DNA from: Prevotella sp.
GTDB taxonomy: Bacteria > Bacteroidota > Bacteroidia > Bacteroidales > Bacteroidaceae
Reading direction: 5' to 3'
Assembly (NCBI GenBank): GCA_016285075.1
Contig: JAEEQB010000029.1
Location: 1 to 51,585, forward strand
Length of the DNA stretch: 51,585 nucleotides
Under the pieces are notes generated by a model. The model was not told where the DNA came from, did no database searches, and saw only the letters and a list, made by a program, of their open reading frames with translations. The translations under genes and the position numbers were made by a program. Shown in pieces: positions 42,765-49,550 of this stretch (position 1 is its first letter; every line of letters starts with the position of its first letter).

Positions 42765-42958
42765 TAGCTATTGAATATTTGAATTAAGTATGTAATAATG
42801 AACCCAGCAACAAGACATACAATTAAGTTAGTGGGGAAAAAGTCGGGTCCCAACTGAGGTACAATCCTGCGCAGGCATTGATTAACCTGGATCCAGTCAC
42901 AAGGTGCGTAATGTACCGATTGAGGTGGTTCACCTGCAATCCAATTGAAGTTTGTCAA
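42764..42958 (-). CDS. Small tail-anchored open frame (uncertain)
   Basis: 64 residues from a TTG codon, with no in-frame ATG upstream before a stop. The C-terminal 20 residues (NLIVCLVAGFIITYLIQIFNS) form a membrane helix, so it would be tail-anchored. The N-terminal half (WIAGEPPQSVHYAPCDW) is polar with two Cys. It may be the end of a decayed larger protein. The TAATG coupling to the 57-residue gene and intact length argue for translation. No family recognised. Confidence 0.35.
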   Translation of the reverse strand: MTNFNWIAGEPPQSVHYAPCDWIQVNQCLRRIVPQLGPDFFPTNLIVCLVAGFIITYLIQIFNS

Positions 42959-43005
42959 TATTTCATCATATAGGAAAAGTCACATGGCATAACTGCCCCA
43001 AAAAC

Positions 43006-43093
43006 TTGAGTTAACTCGATCGACCGTTTGAGTTAACTCGATCGATGATTTGAGTTAACTCGATTAATCGAATGAGTTAACTGGATTGAAAAT
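43006..43093. repeat. 22-bp tandem array with GAGTTAACTC palindromes
   Basis: Four units start at exactly 43006, 43028, 43050 and 43072. Each has TGAGTTAACT(C/G)GAT; units 1-3 carry the full palindrome GAGTTAACTC, and units 1-2 also ATCGA. Two helical turns per unit place every palindrome on the same face of the DNA. Confidence 0.88.
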
Positions 43094-43190
43094 AGCCATT
43101 TCCGACATGACCAATCTGTCAAGAATTCTAAATCCCATTACGGGTTTACCAGTACCTTTCTTATGACGTTTCGCAGAGTCGTGTTGCTTA

Positions 43191-44099
43191 TCACTGATGC
43201 TTCCTGAACACCAGCCAAGGAATCATGCCCTTCCACTTTGTATGGGGATAATCGGTAGCATTGCCAATGTCATGACGGAGTCCATCTTTATCGCGAAAGA
43301 ACACATAATCGGCACCGCCGGTGATATATATGGCATCTATAAATCCATATTCACGGAGGGCATCGGCAAAGTCCCAAAGGGTTTCTTTGTGGCGAGTAGC
43401 AATGTAGTAAAGTTGGTTGTCAATGCGTCCTATTGCACGACGTTCCACCTTTCCATGTAGGAAGAAACGGCTTGGAATCATGCCATTACTCACAAGGATG
43501 AACTGGCGGAAGAACGAACCACCACGATCTATAACATAATCCTTCACTTTCTCGCTACGGCTGATACCTATCACCATATTGCCGTCGGCCATTGCCATAT
43601 AGCCGAGGCGGGAACGGTCGCTTTGTTTTTCCACTCCCTCTGCAACTAAACTTCCCAAATAACGTCCGTCAGCGGTATGATCAGCACAACGGGAATAGAG
43701 GAATACTGATGTGTCTGCAGTATCGGGCTCCTCAAACTCTATGGAGGCCTTCAATCCATGAATGGCATAGAAGTCCATTGCTACGCCAAGAATGCTGTCG
43801 CTGGTCATCACAATCTCTGGAGTCTCTTTCTTTACAGGCATCTTAAGTTTTTCGATGTTCTGTTCTGGAGAGACAGAAACGGATATGCCTATATTATAGT
43901 AATAGTTCCAAAGATAATAGCCTGCGATGGCTGCTACTATCATACAGCCAACGACTGCAAAGGCAAGGAACCGCTTCAGCCACTTCTGTTTCTTGGAAGG
44001 GGCAACGACCTTTGTCACAATCTCCTTGGACTGTGGCTGCTCATCACGCTCGATGATGATGATGGGCACTTCTGGTTTCTGCATGTTTATATCATCCAT
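43191..44099 (-). CDS. Membrane-anchored phosphodiester-glycosidase-like protein
   Basis: 302 residues: a 42-residue cytoplasmic N-terminus ending in a basic patch (KKQKWLKR), one membrane helix (about 43-63), and an extracytoplasmic domain resembling the NAGPA family. FILVSNGMIP, RRAIGRIDNQLYYIATRHKETLWDFADALREYGFIDAIYITGGA follow the order of its R-x-A-I-G and final D-G-G-G-S blocks. The last motif is altered to TGGAD, so catalysis is doubtful. Its ATG overlaps the LytTR2 stop by 8 bp. It therefore mirrors the LytTR1/pseudo-transpeptidase pair: regulator plus single-pass protein with an altered enzyme fold outside. Confidence 0.85.
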   Translation of the reverse strand: MDDINMQKPEVPIIIIERDEQPQSKEIVTKVVAPSKKQKWLKRFLAFAVVGCMIVAAIAGYYLWNYYYNIGISVSVSPEQNIEKLKMPVKKETPEIVMTSDSILGVAMDFYAIHGLKASIEFEEPDTADTSVFLYSRCADHTADGRYLGSLVAEGVEKQSDRSRLGYMAMADGNMVIGISRSEKVKDYVIDRGGSFFRQFILVSNGMIPSRFFLHGKVERRAIGRIDNQLYYIATRHKETLWDFADALREYGFIDAIYITGGADYVFFRDKDGLRHDIGNATDYPHTKWKGMIPWLVFRKHQ

Positions 44100-44493
44100 T
44101 GTCTACCCCTTTCTCATTTTCAAGTAACTCCTTCAACTGCCTCAGTCCTTCACGTGCAAGAGATATATTCTGAGGACTGTCGGCTTTAGGCTGCCCATAA
44201 AATACGATGGGTTCCTTGATATCGCCTCCAGACAATATGAGTTGCTGCTCCGTCAAGTTGATGACATAGATATATCTCTTGTTGACAATCAGGCTTCTTC
44301 CCACTCTGACGAACATATTGTTCTGCAACTGCTGGAAAACCTCATCGAAGAAGTGAAGCTGGAAGGTCATCTTGCGTCTTTGCCCATTAGTCAATACGAG
44401 ATCAGAATAGTTACCGTCGGCACGGACATAGACAATCTCATCCGTGGCGACTCGCACCATTTCGGTACTGGTAGATATTCTGAGCCATTCCAT
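44092..44493 (-). CDS. Stand-alone LytTR DNA-binding regulator (LytTR2)
   Basis: 133-residue receiver-less LytTR protein. Diagnostic blocks are EIVYVRADGNYSDLVL (about 18-33) and MFVRVGRSLIVNKRYIYVIN (about 59-78), clearly paralogous to LytTR1. The Met at 44493 is chosen because the in-frame ATG at 44508 lies within the TATATTTG promoter box (44498-44505). The mRNA from that promoter would be nearly leaderless. Its stop overlaps the start of the membrane-anchored NAGPA-like gene by 8 bp. The L,D-transpeptidase-like gene ends 51 bp upstream, so it may also be transcribed from further upstream. Confidence 0.92.
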   Translation of the reverse strand: MEWLRISTSTEMVRVATDEIVYVRADGNYSDLVLTNGQRRKMTFQLHFFDEVFQQLQNNMFVRVGRSLIVNKRYIYVINLTEQQLILSGGDIKEPIVFYGQPKADSPQNISLAREGLRQLKELLENEKGVDNG

Positions 44494-44497
44494 GCGG

Positions 44498-44505
44498 CAA
44501 ATATA
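44498..44505 (-). promoter_or_regulatory. -7 element of LytTR2
   Basis: TATATTTG on the minus strand, 4 nt before the chosen ATG; no -33 TTG at 20 bp. Confidence 0.55.
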
Positions 44506-44544
44506 CACATTTTTGTTGAAAATTCCTCTGATTCAGCATCATTT

Positions 44545-45198
44545 TTAACTTTGTTTACTAACAAAGCTCCAAAGCAATAATGCTTTTTGTTCTTTATTGA
44601 CGAGTGACCACAAGTAGTTCATTCCTCTGGAAGAGACAGTGACACAGCCCTGGCAACTTGCACGGTGTAGGGGAATATACCGCATCCAGCAATGACTATC
44701 CACCCAGCGAGAACTATGGATCATCAGCCCTCTGGCATAAGCCGACTGATTATCCATATCCATGCCTTTTATCCGAAAGCTGCGTTTAAGCGTGTGGCCA
44801 TGTTCTTTGGTGACAAGGAAGCGTCCCAATGATGAGCACTCGCTTCCTGGCTTATTACTAAACACAGGACGTTCAGCTGTGCTTCCACCACCTGGCCCGT
44901 GCATGACATAGGTGCTTGCTACTATCTTTTTCTGATGAAAGTCCCAAACAAAGAGCCTTGGCGTTCCCGATGGGATACGATAGTCCACAAACAACGCATA
45001 ATGCTCGTTCATGTCATGACGTTTGGCAAAGGCTAATGCTTTCTCGGCTCTTTCTTCTATCGTCTTATACTCCCTGCGGTCTGGCCACTCAGGCAAGCCA
45101 TAGTACTTCCATGCCCAATGAAGGCCGAACACTGCTGCCACGATGGTAAACAACAGTATTACAGCCAGACATCCCCATCTCTTACGTCGTTTCATCAT
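44545..45198 (-). CDS. Murein L,D-transpeptidase-like protein (YkuD_2 type)
   Basis: 217 residues: a basic start (MMKRRKRWG), one membrane helix (about 10-30) and an extracytoplasmic domain. It carries YVMHGPGGGSTAERPVFSN and SSLGRFLV (substrate-side loops of this family), IHSSRW (H161), then IPLHRASCQGCVTV with H178 and the probable catalytic C185. Such enzymes make or exchange 3-3 peptidoglycan cross-links or attach proteins to the wall. The start at 45198 has an AAGGA-like ribosome site in front; the frame is open to 45243 but that region is a palindrome. It fits the cell-wall theme of the cluster. Confidence 0.86.
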   Translation of the reverse strand: MMKRRKRWGCLAVILLFTIVAAVFGLHWAWKYYGLPEWPDRREYKTIEERAEKALAFAKRHDMNEHYALFVDYRIPSGTPRLFVWDFHQKKIVASTYVMHGPGGGSTAERPVFSNKPGSECSSLGRFLVTKEHGHTLKRSFRIKGMDMDNQSAYARGLMIHSSRWVDSHCWMRYIPLHRASCQGCVTVSSRGMNYLWSLVNKEQKALLLWSFVSKQS

Positions 45199-45213
45199 TC
45201 CTTGTCTTTTGAA

Positions 45214-45249
45214 GTTGCTGTGAATACCAATATGGTAATACACAGCAAC
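45214..45249. other. Imperfect 36-bp palindrome upstream of the L,D-transpeptidase-like gene
   Basis: GTTGCTGTG (45214-45222) pairs with CACAGCAAC (45241-45249), and inner bases ATACC/GGTA continue the symmetry. It lies in the gap after the 118-residue gene with no T-run on the minus strand, so an operator or RNA-processing hairpin is more likely than a terminator. Confidence 0.6.
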
Positions 45250-45269
45250 AGAATTTCAGCATAGACCAT

Positions 45270-45626
45270 TTACAGATATTGGTTCACGAGTTTCTTGATG
45301 ATGCGTGTCACCTCCCCAACAGAAGCCTTCTTGTAGAGTTTTCCCTCAACCTTGTCAACCACTTCGAAGTTGGTGGACTTGATCTTGGATGCATCGGTCA
45401 CGCTGTAATCACCAGCACTGCATGGTGAATACACCTCGCAGTTCATGCCCTGCTTCTTGTAGTATATGACCAGTGTACGACCGTCACTGAACTGAGTCGT
45501 CTGCTTGACGATCAGGTTGGTCGGAACGCTCTTCTTCAACTCGTTTTTGCTGCTTTTCGCTGCAGCGGGCGTTGATGCCATCACGCTCATGAGCGCAACC
45601 ATCAAAGTAAGAATCAACTGTTTCAT
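45270..45626 (-). CDS. Small secreted protein of unknown function
   Basis: 118 residues with a Sec signal peptide (1-23, ending PAAA-KS). The mature part is basic and has two Cys (NCEVYSPCSAG) that could form a disulphide. A C-terminal helix ends EVTRIIKKLVNQYL. I recognise no family. It is the first gene downstream of one of the three predicted LytTR operators, with a weak -7 box (TAACTTCG). It may head a transcript through the L,D-transpeptidase-like gene, LytTR2 and the NAGPA-like gene, which follow within short gaps on the same strand. Confidence 0.8.
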   Translation of the reverse strand: MKQLILTLMVALMSVMASTPAAAKSSKNELKKSVPTNLIVKQTTQFSDGRTLVIYYKKQGMNCEVYSPCSAGDYSVTDASKIKSTNFEVVDKVEGKLYKKASVGEVTRIIKKLVNQYL

Positions 45627-45651
45627 TTTACAAATCCTTTGTTTGACGATG

Positions 45652-45659
45652 CGAAGTTA
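45652..45659 (-). promoter_or_regulatory. Weak -7 element of the 118-residue secreted protein
   Basis: TAACTTCG (one mismatch to TAnnTTTG) with no -33 TTG. It is 26 nt before the start, and a direct repeat begins 40 bp upstream, consistent with an activator-dependent promoter. Confidence 0.5.
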
Positions 45660-45698
45660 CGAATACTTATTGAATAGGAGAAAAAAATACTTGATGTG

Positions 45699-45729
45699 TT
45701 GTATGAACCTGTTGGTTTGTTGTATGAGT
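45699..45729 (-). promoter_or_regulatory. Predicted LytTR operator, 118-residue protein gene
   Basis: Direct repeat of GTTCATACAA (complement of 45699-45708) and ACTCATACAA (complement of 45720-45729), 21 bp start-to-start, 40 bp upstream of the -7 box. Confidence 0.6.
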
Positions 45730-45778
45730 TGTTATCCGTTTCAACAAGCCCCCCAATCTTTTATGATTAATATGCAGG

Positions 45779-46495
45779 CTATATCTTCAGTACGCTACTA
45801 CAATGTGGGCATAGCCCATTCTTTCCTTTGTAGCGAGGATGTCCTTTTGCAGCTTGCATCAAACAAGACGGGTCGTCTTTAGGGCAATGGTTATAGGTGA
45901 AATAGGTGTGGATAAACTCATGGCATACGACTTTCCAGAAATCCCGTCTGTCTTTTACCCTGAACGTTGAAGCCACGCAAGCGTTACCCGGGATAAGGCT
46001 AAGTCCTTGTACACCCCAGTCCTTCTTGCCATGTACGCTGCATGATATATCCTTATGCGTTAATCCGATGTAGATGTTATGTCTGTTAGCATTTGCAGCC
46101 ATTGATCTTATGATTTTGTCAGCTCTGTACCTTGTATGGCCTTCGTTGGATTTCATCCTACCTTTTCTCGCCATGGCAGAATTGATGCGAGCATCATTCT
46201 GCTCATTTGGCTTAACGAAAACGTTCAACAAAGTGTCTGAAAGGGGCAATGGAGGGTGTACCTCGCATTCCAATTCTACACCAAATATGTCCTCGATTCT
46301 CTTCGTTAGTTCTTTCCCTAACAGTTGAGCCTCATGTTGACTGAATTTGCCAAATGGTTGAAGATGTATGACTGGTGGGCACAGGCATCTGACTTCTTCC
46401 TCATCAGAAAGTTCACTGTTCTCACCATGGTTTTGGGAACAACTGGCCATACAAATTATGGCGCAAAGCAGAACTACAATAGTATTCAATTTCAT
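45779..46495 (-). CDS. Archaemetzincin-like zinc peptidase lipoprotein with a repeat-derived insert
   Basis: 238 residues. Lipoprotein signal with lipobox MASC (C19). The C-terminal half has the zinc site HEFIHTYFTYNHC (H192, E193, H196, H203, C204), then C211-L-M213 and CPHC (229-232). This follows the archaemetzincin plan HExxHxxGxxHC...C-x-M...CxxC, but with one extra residue between the second and third His and no Gly. RYRADKII and GLTHKDIS are typical strands before it. Residues 91-117 are encoded by an 82-bp segment found also in the gene at 48879. The gene begins 25 bp after the DUF4846 gene stop, so the two are probably one transcript. Confidence 0.85.
   Translation of the reverse strand: MKLNTIVVLLCAIICMASCSQNHGENSELSDEEEVRCLCPPVIHLQPFGKFSQHEAQLLGKELTKRIEDIFGVELECEVHPPLPLSDTLLNVFVKPNEQNDARINSAMARKGRMKSNEGHTRYRADKIIRSMAANANRHNIYIGLTHKDISCSVHGKKDWGVQGLSLIPGNACVASTFRVKDRRDFWKVVCHEFIHTYFTYNHCPKDDPSCLMQAAKGHPRYKGKNGLCPHCSSVLKI
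46146..46227. repeat. 82-bp dispersed repeat, copy 1 (inside the peptidase gene)
   Basis: Matches 49060-49141 over 82 bp with one mismatch (T at 46159, G at 49073). It is read in the same frame in both genes, encoding 27 residues starting NVFVKPNEQNDARINSAM and ending RMKSN. Confidence 0.93.
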
Positions 46496-46520
46496 AGTTA
46501 TTCTTTGTTATGTGTTAATA

Positions 46521-47306
46521 TCAGAAATGTTTCAAGTTTGTAGCCTTATAATGAAATACTGAAAGTATCAGGTTGTCTGCATCTTCATCGAGCATAAACC
46601 ATGGAGATCGGAAGGGATTCTCAAAATTCCGCATCACATGGATTTCCCTCGCAGGCGTATTTCCTTCTGCCAGGAGAAAGGCTTTCCTGCCTCTTCTGTT
46701 GATGGCCACATCAATCACCATGACTGCATGTCCGTACTTTTGTCCATAACGGGCAGGATAGACAAACACATCACCAGGCTGCATGTCTGCCAATCGTCTG
46801 GTCTTCATCTCGCGGCTCAGCGAAAAGGTGCTGGCTACTCCATAGAGATTCCTCAGATAACGCTCAAAAGACTTGCGGGAACCGCCACCTCCATAGCTCA
46901 ACGTCTTCCCATTCACATTCTGGAATCGGATGCGTCCGTATTGACCTGTGATATAGAGGTATTCTGCCCTCAACCGCATACAAACATCAGCACATTGCTC
47001 TGCATTTGACAGCAGAGGCATATCTACTACGGCATAGTTGAGTGACTGGAATCTGGCATTTCCACCAGTATAGAGCTGAACTTTCGCTCCCCGTTCTTTC
47101 AGCGGCAGGCTCCGCAAATAGTTTGTGTAAGCCACATCGTCACCACTGATGCGCTCATACCCCCAAGGTTCAGGAATCTCACCAATAGTCTTGTAGTTAT
47201 TGGGATTGCTCGTCTTGCTGCCGAAGAGAATCCATAGCCCAAATCCTCCAACAGCTATCACTGCCAGGAATGTTCCAATAATCGTCCATTTCAGAATCTT
47301 TTTCAT
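46521..47306 (-). CDS. DUF4846 family protein
   Basis: 261 residues with an N-terminal membrane helix (about 8-28), the rest extracytoplasmic. I recognise DUF4846 from YTNYLRSLPLKERG, VQLYTGGNARFQ, AEQCADVCMRLRAEYLY, LADMQPGDVFVYP and GHAVMVIDVAINRRGRKAFLLAEGNTPAREIHVM, with PWFML near the end. The GHAV...Aq segment resembles NlpC/P60-like peptidase topologies, but I cannot place a Cys nucleophile, so no reaction is assigned. It is driven by a full promoter with a predicted LytTR operator, and leads into the archaemetzincin-like gene. Confidence 0.88.
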   Translation of the reverse strand: MKKILKWTIIGTFLAVIAVGGFGLWILFGSKTSNPNNYKTIGEIPEPWGYERISGDDVAYTNYLRSLPLKERGAKVQLYTGGNARFQSLNYAVVDMPLLSNAEQCADVCMRLRAEYLYITGQYGRIRFQNVNGKTLSYGGGGSRKSFERYLRNLYGVASTFSLSREMKTRRLADMQPGDVFVYPARYGQKYGHAVMVIDVAINRRGRKAFLLAEGNTPAREIHVMRNFENPFRSPWFMLDEDADNLILSVFHYKATNLKHF

Positions 47307-47328
47307 CTCGTATTGCTTTTTGATGTTG

Positions 47329-47359
47329 CAAAGTTAGCCTTTCTATACTACCTGGCCAA
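47329..47359 (-). promoter_or_regulatory. Promoter of the DUF4846 gene
   Basis: TAACTTTG (complement of 47329-47336) with TTG (complement of 47357-47359) at 20 bp; leader about 20 nt. Confidence 0.76.
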
Positions 47360-47374
47360 GAAAATCCCGCCACG

Positions 47375-47405
47375 TTGTATGAACTGGCGGGATTGTTGTA
47401 TGAAC
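47375..47405 (-). promoter_or_regulatory. Predicted LytTR operator, DUF4846 gene
   Basis: Two perfect copies of GTTCATACAA (complements of 47375-47384 and 47396-47405), 21 bp start-to-start, beginning 39 bp upstream of the -7 box. The distal copy reads AACGTTCAT on the minus strand, matching the published LytTR consensus [TA][AC][CA]GTTN[AG][TG] at all nine positions. Confidence 0.65.
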
Positions 47406-47449
47406 GTTGTTCTTATCCTCGGATGATGGTTCCTTTCCTGTCATTGCAA

Positions 47450-48109
47450 TTACACATGACCGTTCTCGCCGCCTTGGTCATCATCCATGAAGTAGTCTTC
47501 TTCTGCCATCGCTTTTTTGAAGCTCATGCTGCGCAGTTTGTCGTAGAATGCTTTACGTGAGCGCTTTTCCTTCATAAACATCGCCTTAGTACCTTCAGCA
47601 TCGGACATGAAGTTCATGCTATGGTCAATACCCATGTTTCGGGCCACCGCCAGAGCATCCTGATTGGCACCGATATAGGTGAAGAGCCAGTTCTTTTTCT
47701 TCAAGTCCTCTACCAGCTGGAAGACTCGCTGATGATTCCACTCTCTCGAAGCGTTCTCATAACCGTCTGTGATGATGGTCACCAGGGCATTGTCCTTCTC
47801 ATCGATGTATCGCTGCAGGTTGGTGATAGAGTCGCCCATGGCATCATAGAGAGGAGTATTGTCTGTAGGCTGATAATCCTTCTCGTTGAAGTCGGATACC
47901 TTCGTGATGGGCATACGGTCATAGACTGTGGCAATGTGTTTGCCGTTGAACACGACCAGACTGAGTATCTGTTCCTGATCGGCATTTTCTTCCTGAGCCG
48001 TACGGATGGTCTGAATGGTTTCCACTACACCAGCGATGGCTTCGTTTCTGATGCTGTACATGGAGCCAGAGGCGTCCAGAATGATAAGGTTGTAGATTTT
48101 CTGATTCAT
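47450..48109 (-). CDS. Cytosolic von Willebrand factor A (vWA) domain protein
   Basis: 219 residues, essentially one vWA domain with no signal peptide. The metal-ion-dependent adhesion site is complete: DASGS (12-16), the Thr in DNTPLYDAM near 84, and the Asp in TIITDGYEN near 114. The last 60 residues are charged (FMKEKRSRKAFYDKLRS) and end in an acidic DDDQGGENG tail. It resembles the TerY/YegL group of single-domain vWA proteins, which act as scaffolds with kinases or phosphatases. No such partner is adjacent. Translation starts at 48109 after an A/T-rich leader with an ACTCATTA direct repeat. Confidence 0.9.
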   Translation of the reverse strand: MNQKIYNLIILDASGSMYSIRNEAIAGVVETIQTIRTAQEENADQEQILSLVVFNGKHIATVYDRMPITKVSDFNEKDYQPTDNTPLYDAMGDSITNLQRYIDEKDNALVTIITDGYENASREWNHQRVFQLVEDLKKKNWLFTYIGANQDALAVARNMGIDHSMNFMSDAEGTKAMFMKEKRSRKAFYDKLRSMSFKKAMAEEDYFMDDDQGGENGHV

Positions 48110-48145
48110 GTTGTTGATTGTTTTTAATGAGTTAATGAGTTTTTG

Positions 48146-48408
48146 TTAGACATTTTTCTTTAAGTAGATGTAGGCAGGATAGTTCCCAAGGACAAAGAGT
48201 GTTACAGGACACAGCCAGATCTTCTTTGTAAATCCAGCAATTCCACTCACCTCATATTGAGCACCACCTGTCAGAAGGGGAACTTTTCTCTGAAACAACT
48301 GGCCAGTCCAGCGTCTAAACACCATATGAATCCTTTCAGAACCTTGTAAGACAGCCAAACAAGTGCGACAGCACCGATGACCATTAGGGCGATTTGATAG
48401 ATTTCCAT
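48146..48408 (-). pseudogene. Frameshifted small membrane protein with DUF6717-like C-terminus
   Basis: From the ATG at 48408 the frame gives a membrane helix (IYQIALMVIGAVALVWLSY) and stops at 48271 after EKFPF. Adding one C to the C4 tract (G4 at 48277-48280 on the plus strand) joins it to LTGGAQYEVSGIAGFTKK, IWLCPVTLFVLGNYP and AYIYLKK. That segment is homologous to the C-terminus of the 48879 gene. The repaired product would be about 87 residues. Either a true single-base deletion, a phase-variable tract or a sequencing error explains it. It starts 10 bp after the upstream membrane gene. Confidence 0.6.
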
Positions 48409-48418
48409 TTTGATTTGT

Positions 48419-48877
48419 TTAAAGAGAAATGAGATAATAGCCAATAAGAATATTCAATCCTAAGAGGACCAGATAAAAGAGAATAAAAATGAGCAGGTTC
48501 ACCATCTGATAGGTTGTATGCCATTTCCTGGCTAACCTCTGCAAATCAACCACGCAAAGGTCAAACGCAGCATTGAATGGCAGATGATAATGCTGCAGCA
48601 TTTTGATGAAAGCATACACGTATGCGATACCATAGACCAGTAAGACTGCAGAAAGTAACAGCCACCACATCGAAAATGATTCCATCATCTTGTAGACGGC
48701 TATTCCAAAGGGAGCCAAGCCTAACAATGCCAGGATAGCTCCCTGCACCCACAGGTTGAAAACCACAGAGATCTGCTTGTAGGTAAGCCCAAAGAGCTTA
48801 CCTAACAAGAGCAGGAACAACACACACAATCCGAATGGCAGTAATGCCAAGTCAATCCATTTGAATTTTCTCTTCAT
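48419..48877 (-). CDS. Four-helix integral membrane protein of unknown function
   Basis: About 152 residues with four hydrophobic helices (LALLPFGLCVLFLLLLGKL, AILALLGLAPFGIAVY, WWLLLSAVLLVYGIAYVYAF, LLIFILFYLVLLGLNILIGYYL) and a cytoplasmic loop of about 30 residues between helices 3 and 4. The ATG at 48877 directly follows the stop of the upstream gene (48879); an ATG at 48886 would overlap it by 8 bp. Either way, translation is coupled. No family recognised. It is followed at 10 bp by the frameshifted small membrane gene. Confidence 0.8.
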   Translation of the reverse strand: MKRKFKWIDLALLPFGLCVLFLLLLGKLFGLTYKQISVVFNLWVQGAILALLGLAPFGIAVYKMMESFSMWWLLLSAVLLVYGIAYVYAFIKMLQHYHLPFNAAFDLCVVDLQRLARKWHTTYQMVNLLIFILFYLVLLGLNILIGYYLISL

Positions 48878-48878
48878 A

Positions 48879-49379
48879 CTAATCATTATTGATGCTTATT
48901 GGCATCTGCTTAATGTAAATGTACTGAGGATAGTGGCCCAAGACGGTAAGGGTGACAGGGCAAATCCAGATTTCACGGGTGAAGCCTTCGAGGCCGTTAA
49001 CCTTGTAAGTAGCACCTGCAAATAGCCCAGAATACTGCTTCACACACTCGAAATAACCATTGGATTTCATCCGACCTTTTCTCGCCATGGCAGAATTGAT
49101 GCGAGCATCATTCTGCTCATTTGGCTTAACGAAAACGTTCATGCTGGTCTGTTTCTTCTTGGATGGACGGACTAACACACGTACACGATTCTCTTTCTTT
49201 GTATCAAGAAAGGTCAACAGATGATTGGAGCCTGCAACCATGGCGAGGTTGTATCGATCGCCAGGCCAAGGCATATCGATGTACCACATGTTGTCATCAT
49301 GGACAAACTTGAGGTCATAAACTTTGCGACGGAAGCCGCAGATTCCTTTTGCATAAACCCATGCGAGTTTAGCATACAT
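48879..49379 (-). CDS. DUF6717-like protein with repeat-derived insert
   Basis: 166 residues from the ATG at 49379 (MYAKLAW). Conserved-looking parts are WYIDMPWPGDRYNLAMVAGSNHLL (about 32-55) and ATYKVNGLEGFTREIWICPVTLTVLGHYPQYIYIK (about 123-157). I recall this pattern as a Bacteroidota DUF, probably DUF6717. Between them, residues 81-107 are encoded by the 82-bp segment also present in the archaemetzincin-like gene, and they do not look native to the family. No signal peptide or membrane helix. The promoter at 49551-49581 implies a leader of about 168 nt. Function unknown. Confidence 0.75.
   Translation of the reverse strand: MYAKLAWVYAKGICGFRRKVYDLKFVHDDNMWYIDMPWPGDRYNLAMVAGSNHLLTFLDTKKENRVRVLVRPSKKKQTSMNVFVKPNEQNDARINSAMARKGRMKSNGYFECVKQYSGLFAGATYKVNGLEGFTREIWICPVTLTVLGHYPQYIYIKQMPISINND
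49060..49141. repeat. 82-bp dispersed repeat, copy 2 (inside the DUF6717-like gene)
   Basis: 81/82 identical to 46146-46227 and in the same orientation and reading frame. Flanking sequence on both sides is unrelated. Confidence 0.93.
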
Positions 49380-49550
49380 GATTGTACGATTAAACATTAG
49401 AACAAGATTTAGTGGAACGCTTCTGGGAGTTTCCCAAATGCGGGTGCAAGGACCGTGCAAACCGAATGCAGAAGGTTTAGCTCGACAGCCCGAAGGGGAA
49501 AGTCAAAGCTCACTTTTTGCTGGGGTGAAGCCGGCGCTCGAGCAGCACTG

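Noticed and set aside
43006..43093. CRISPR array
   Set aside because: Units are directly adjacent without unique spacers, and there are no cas genes.
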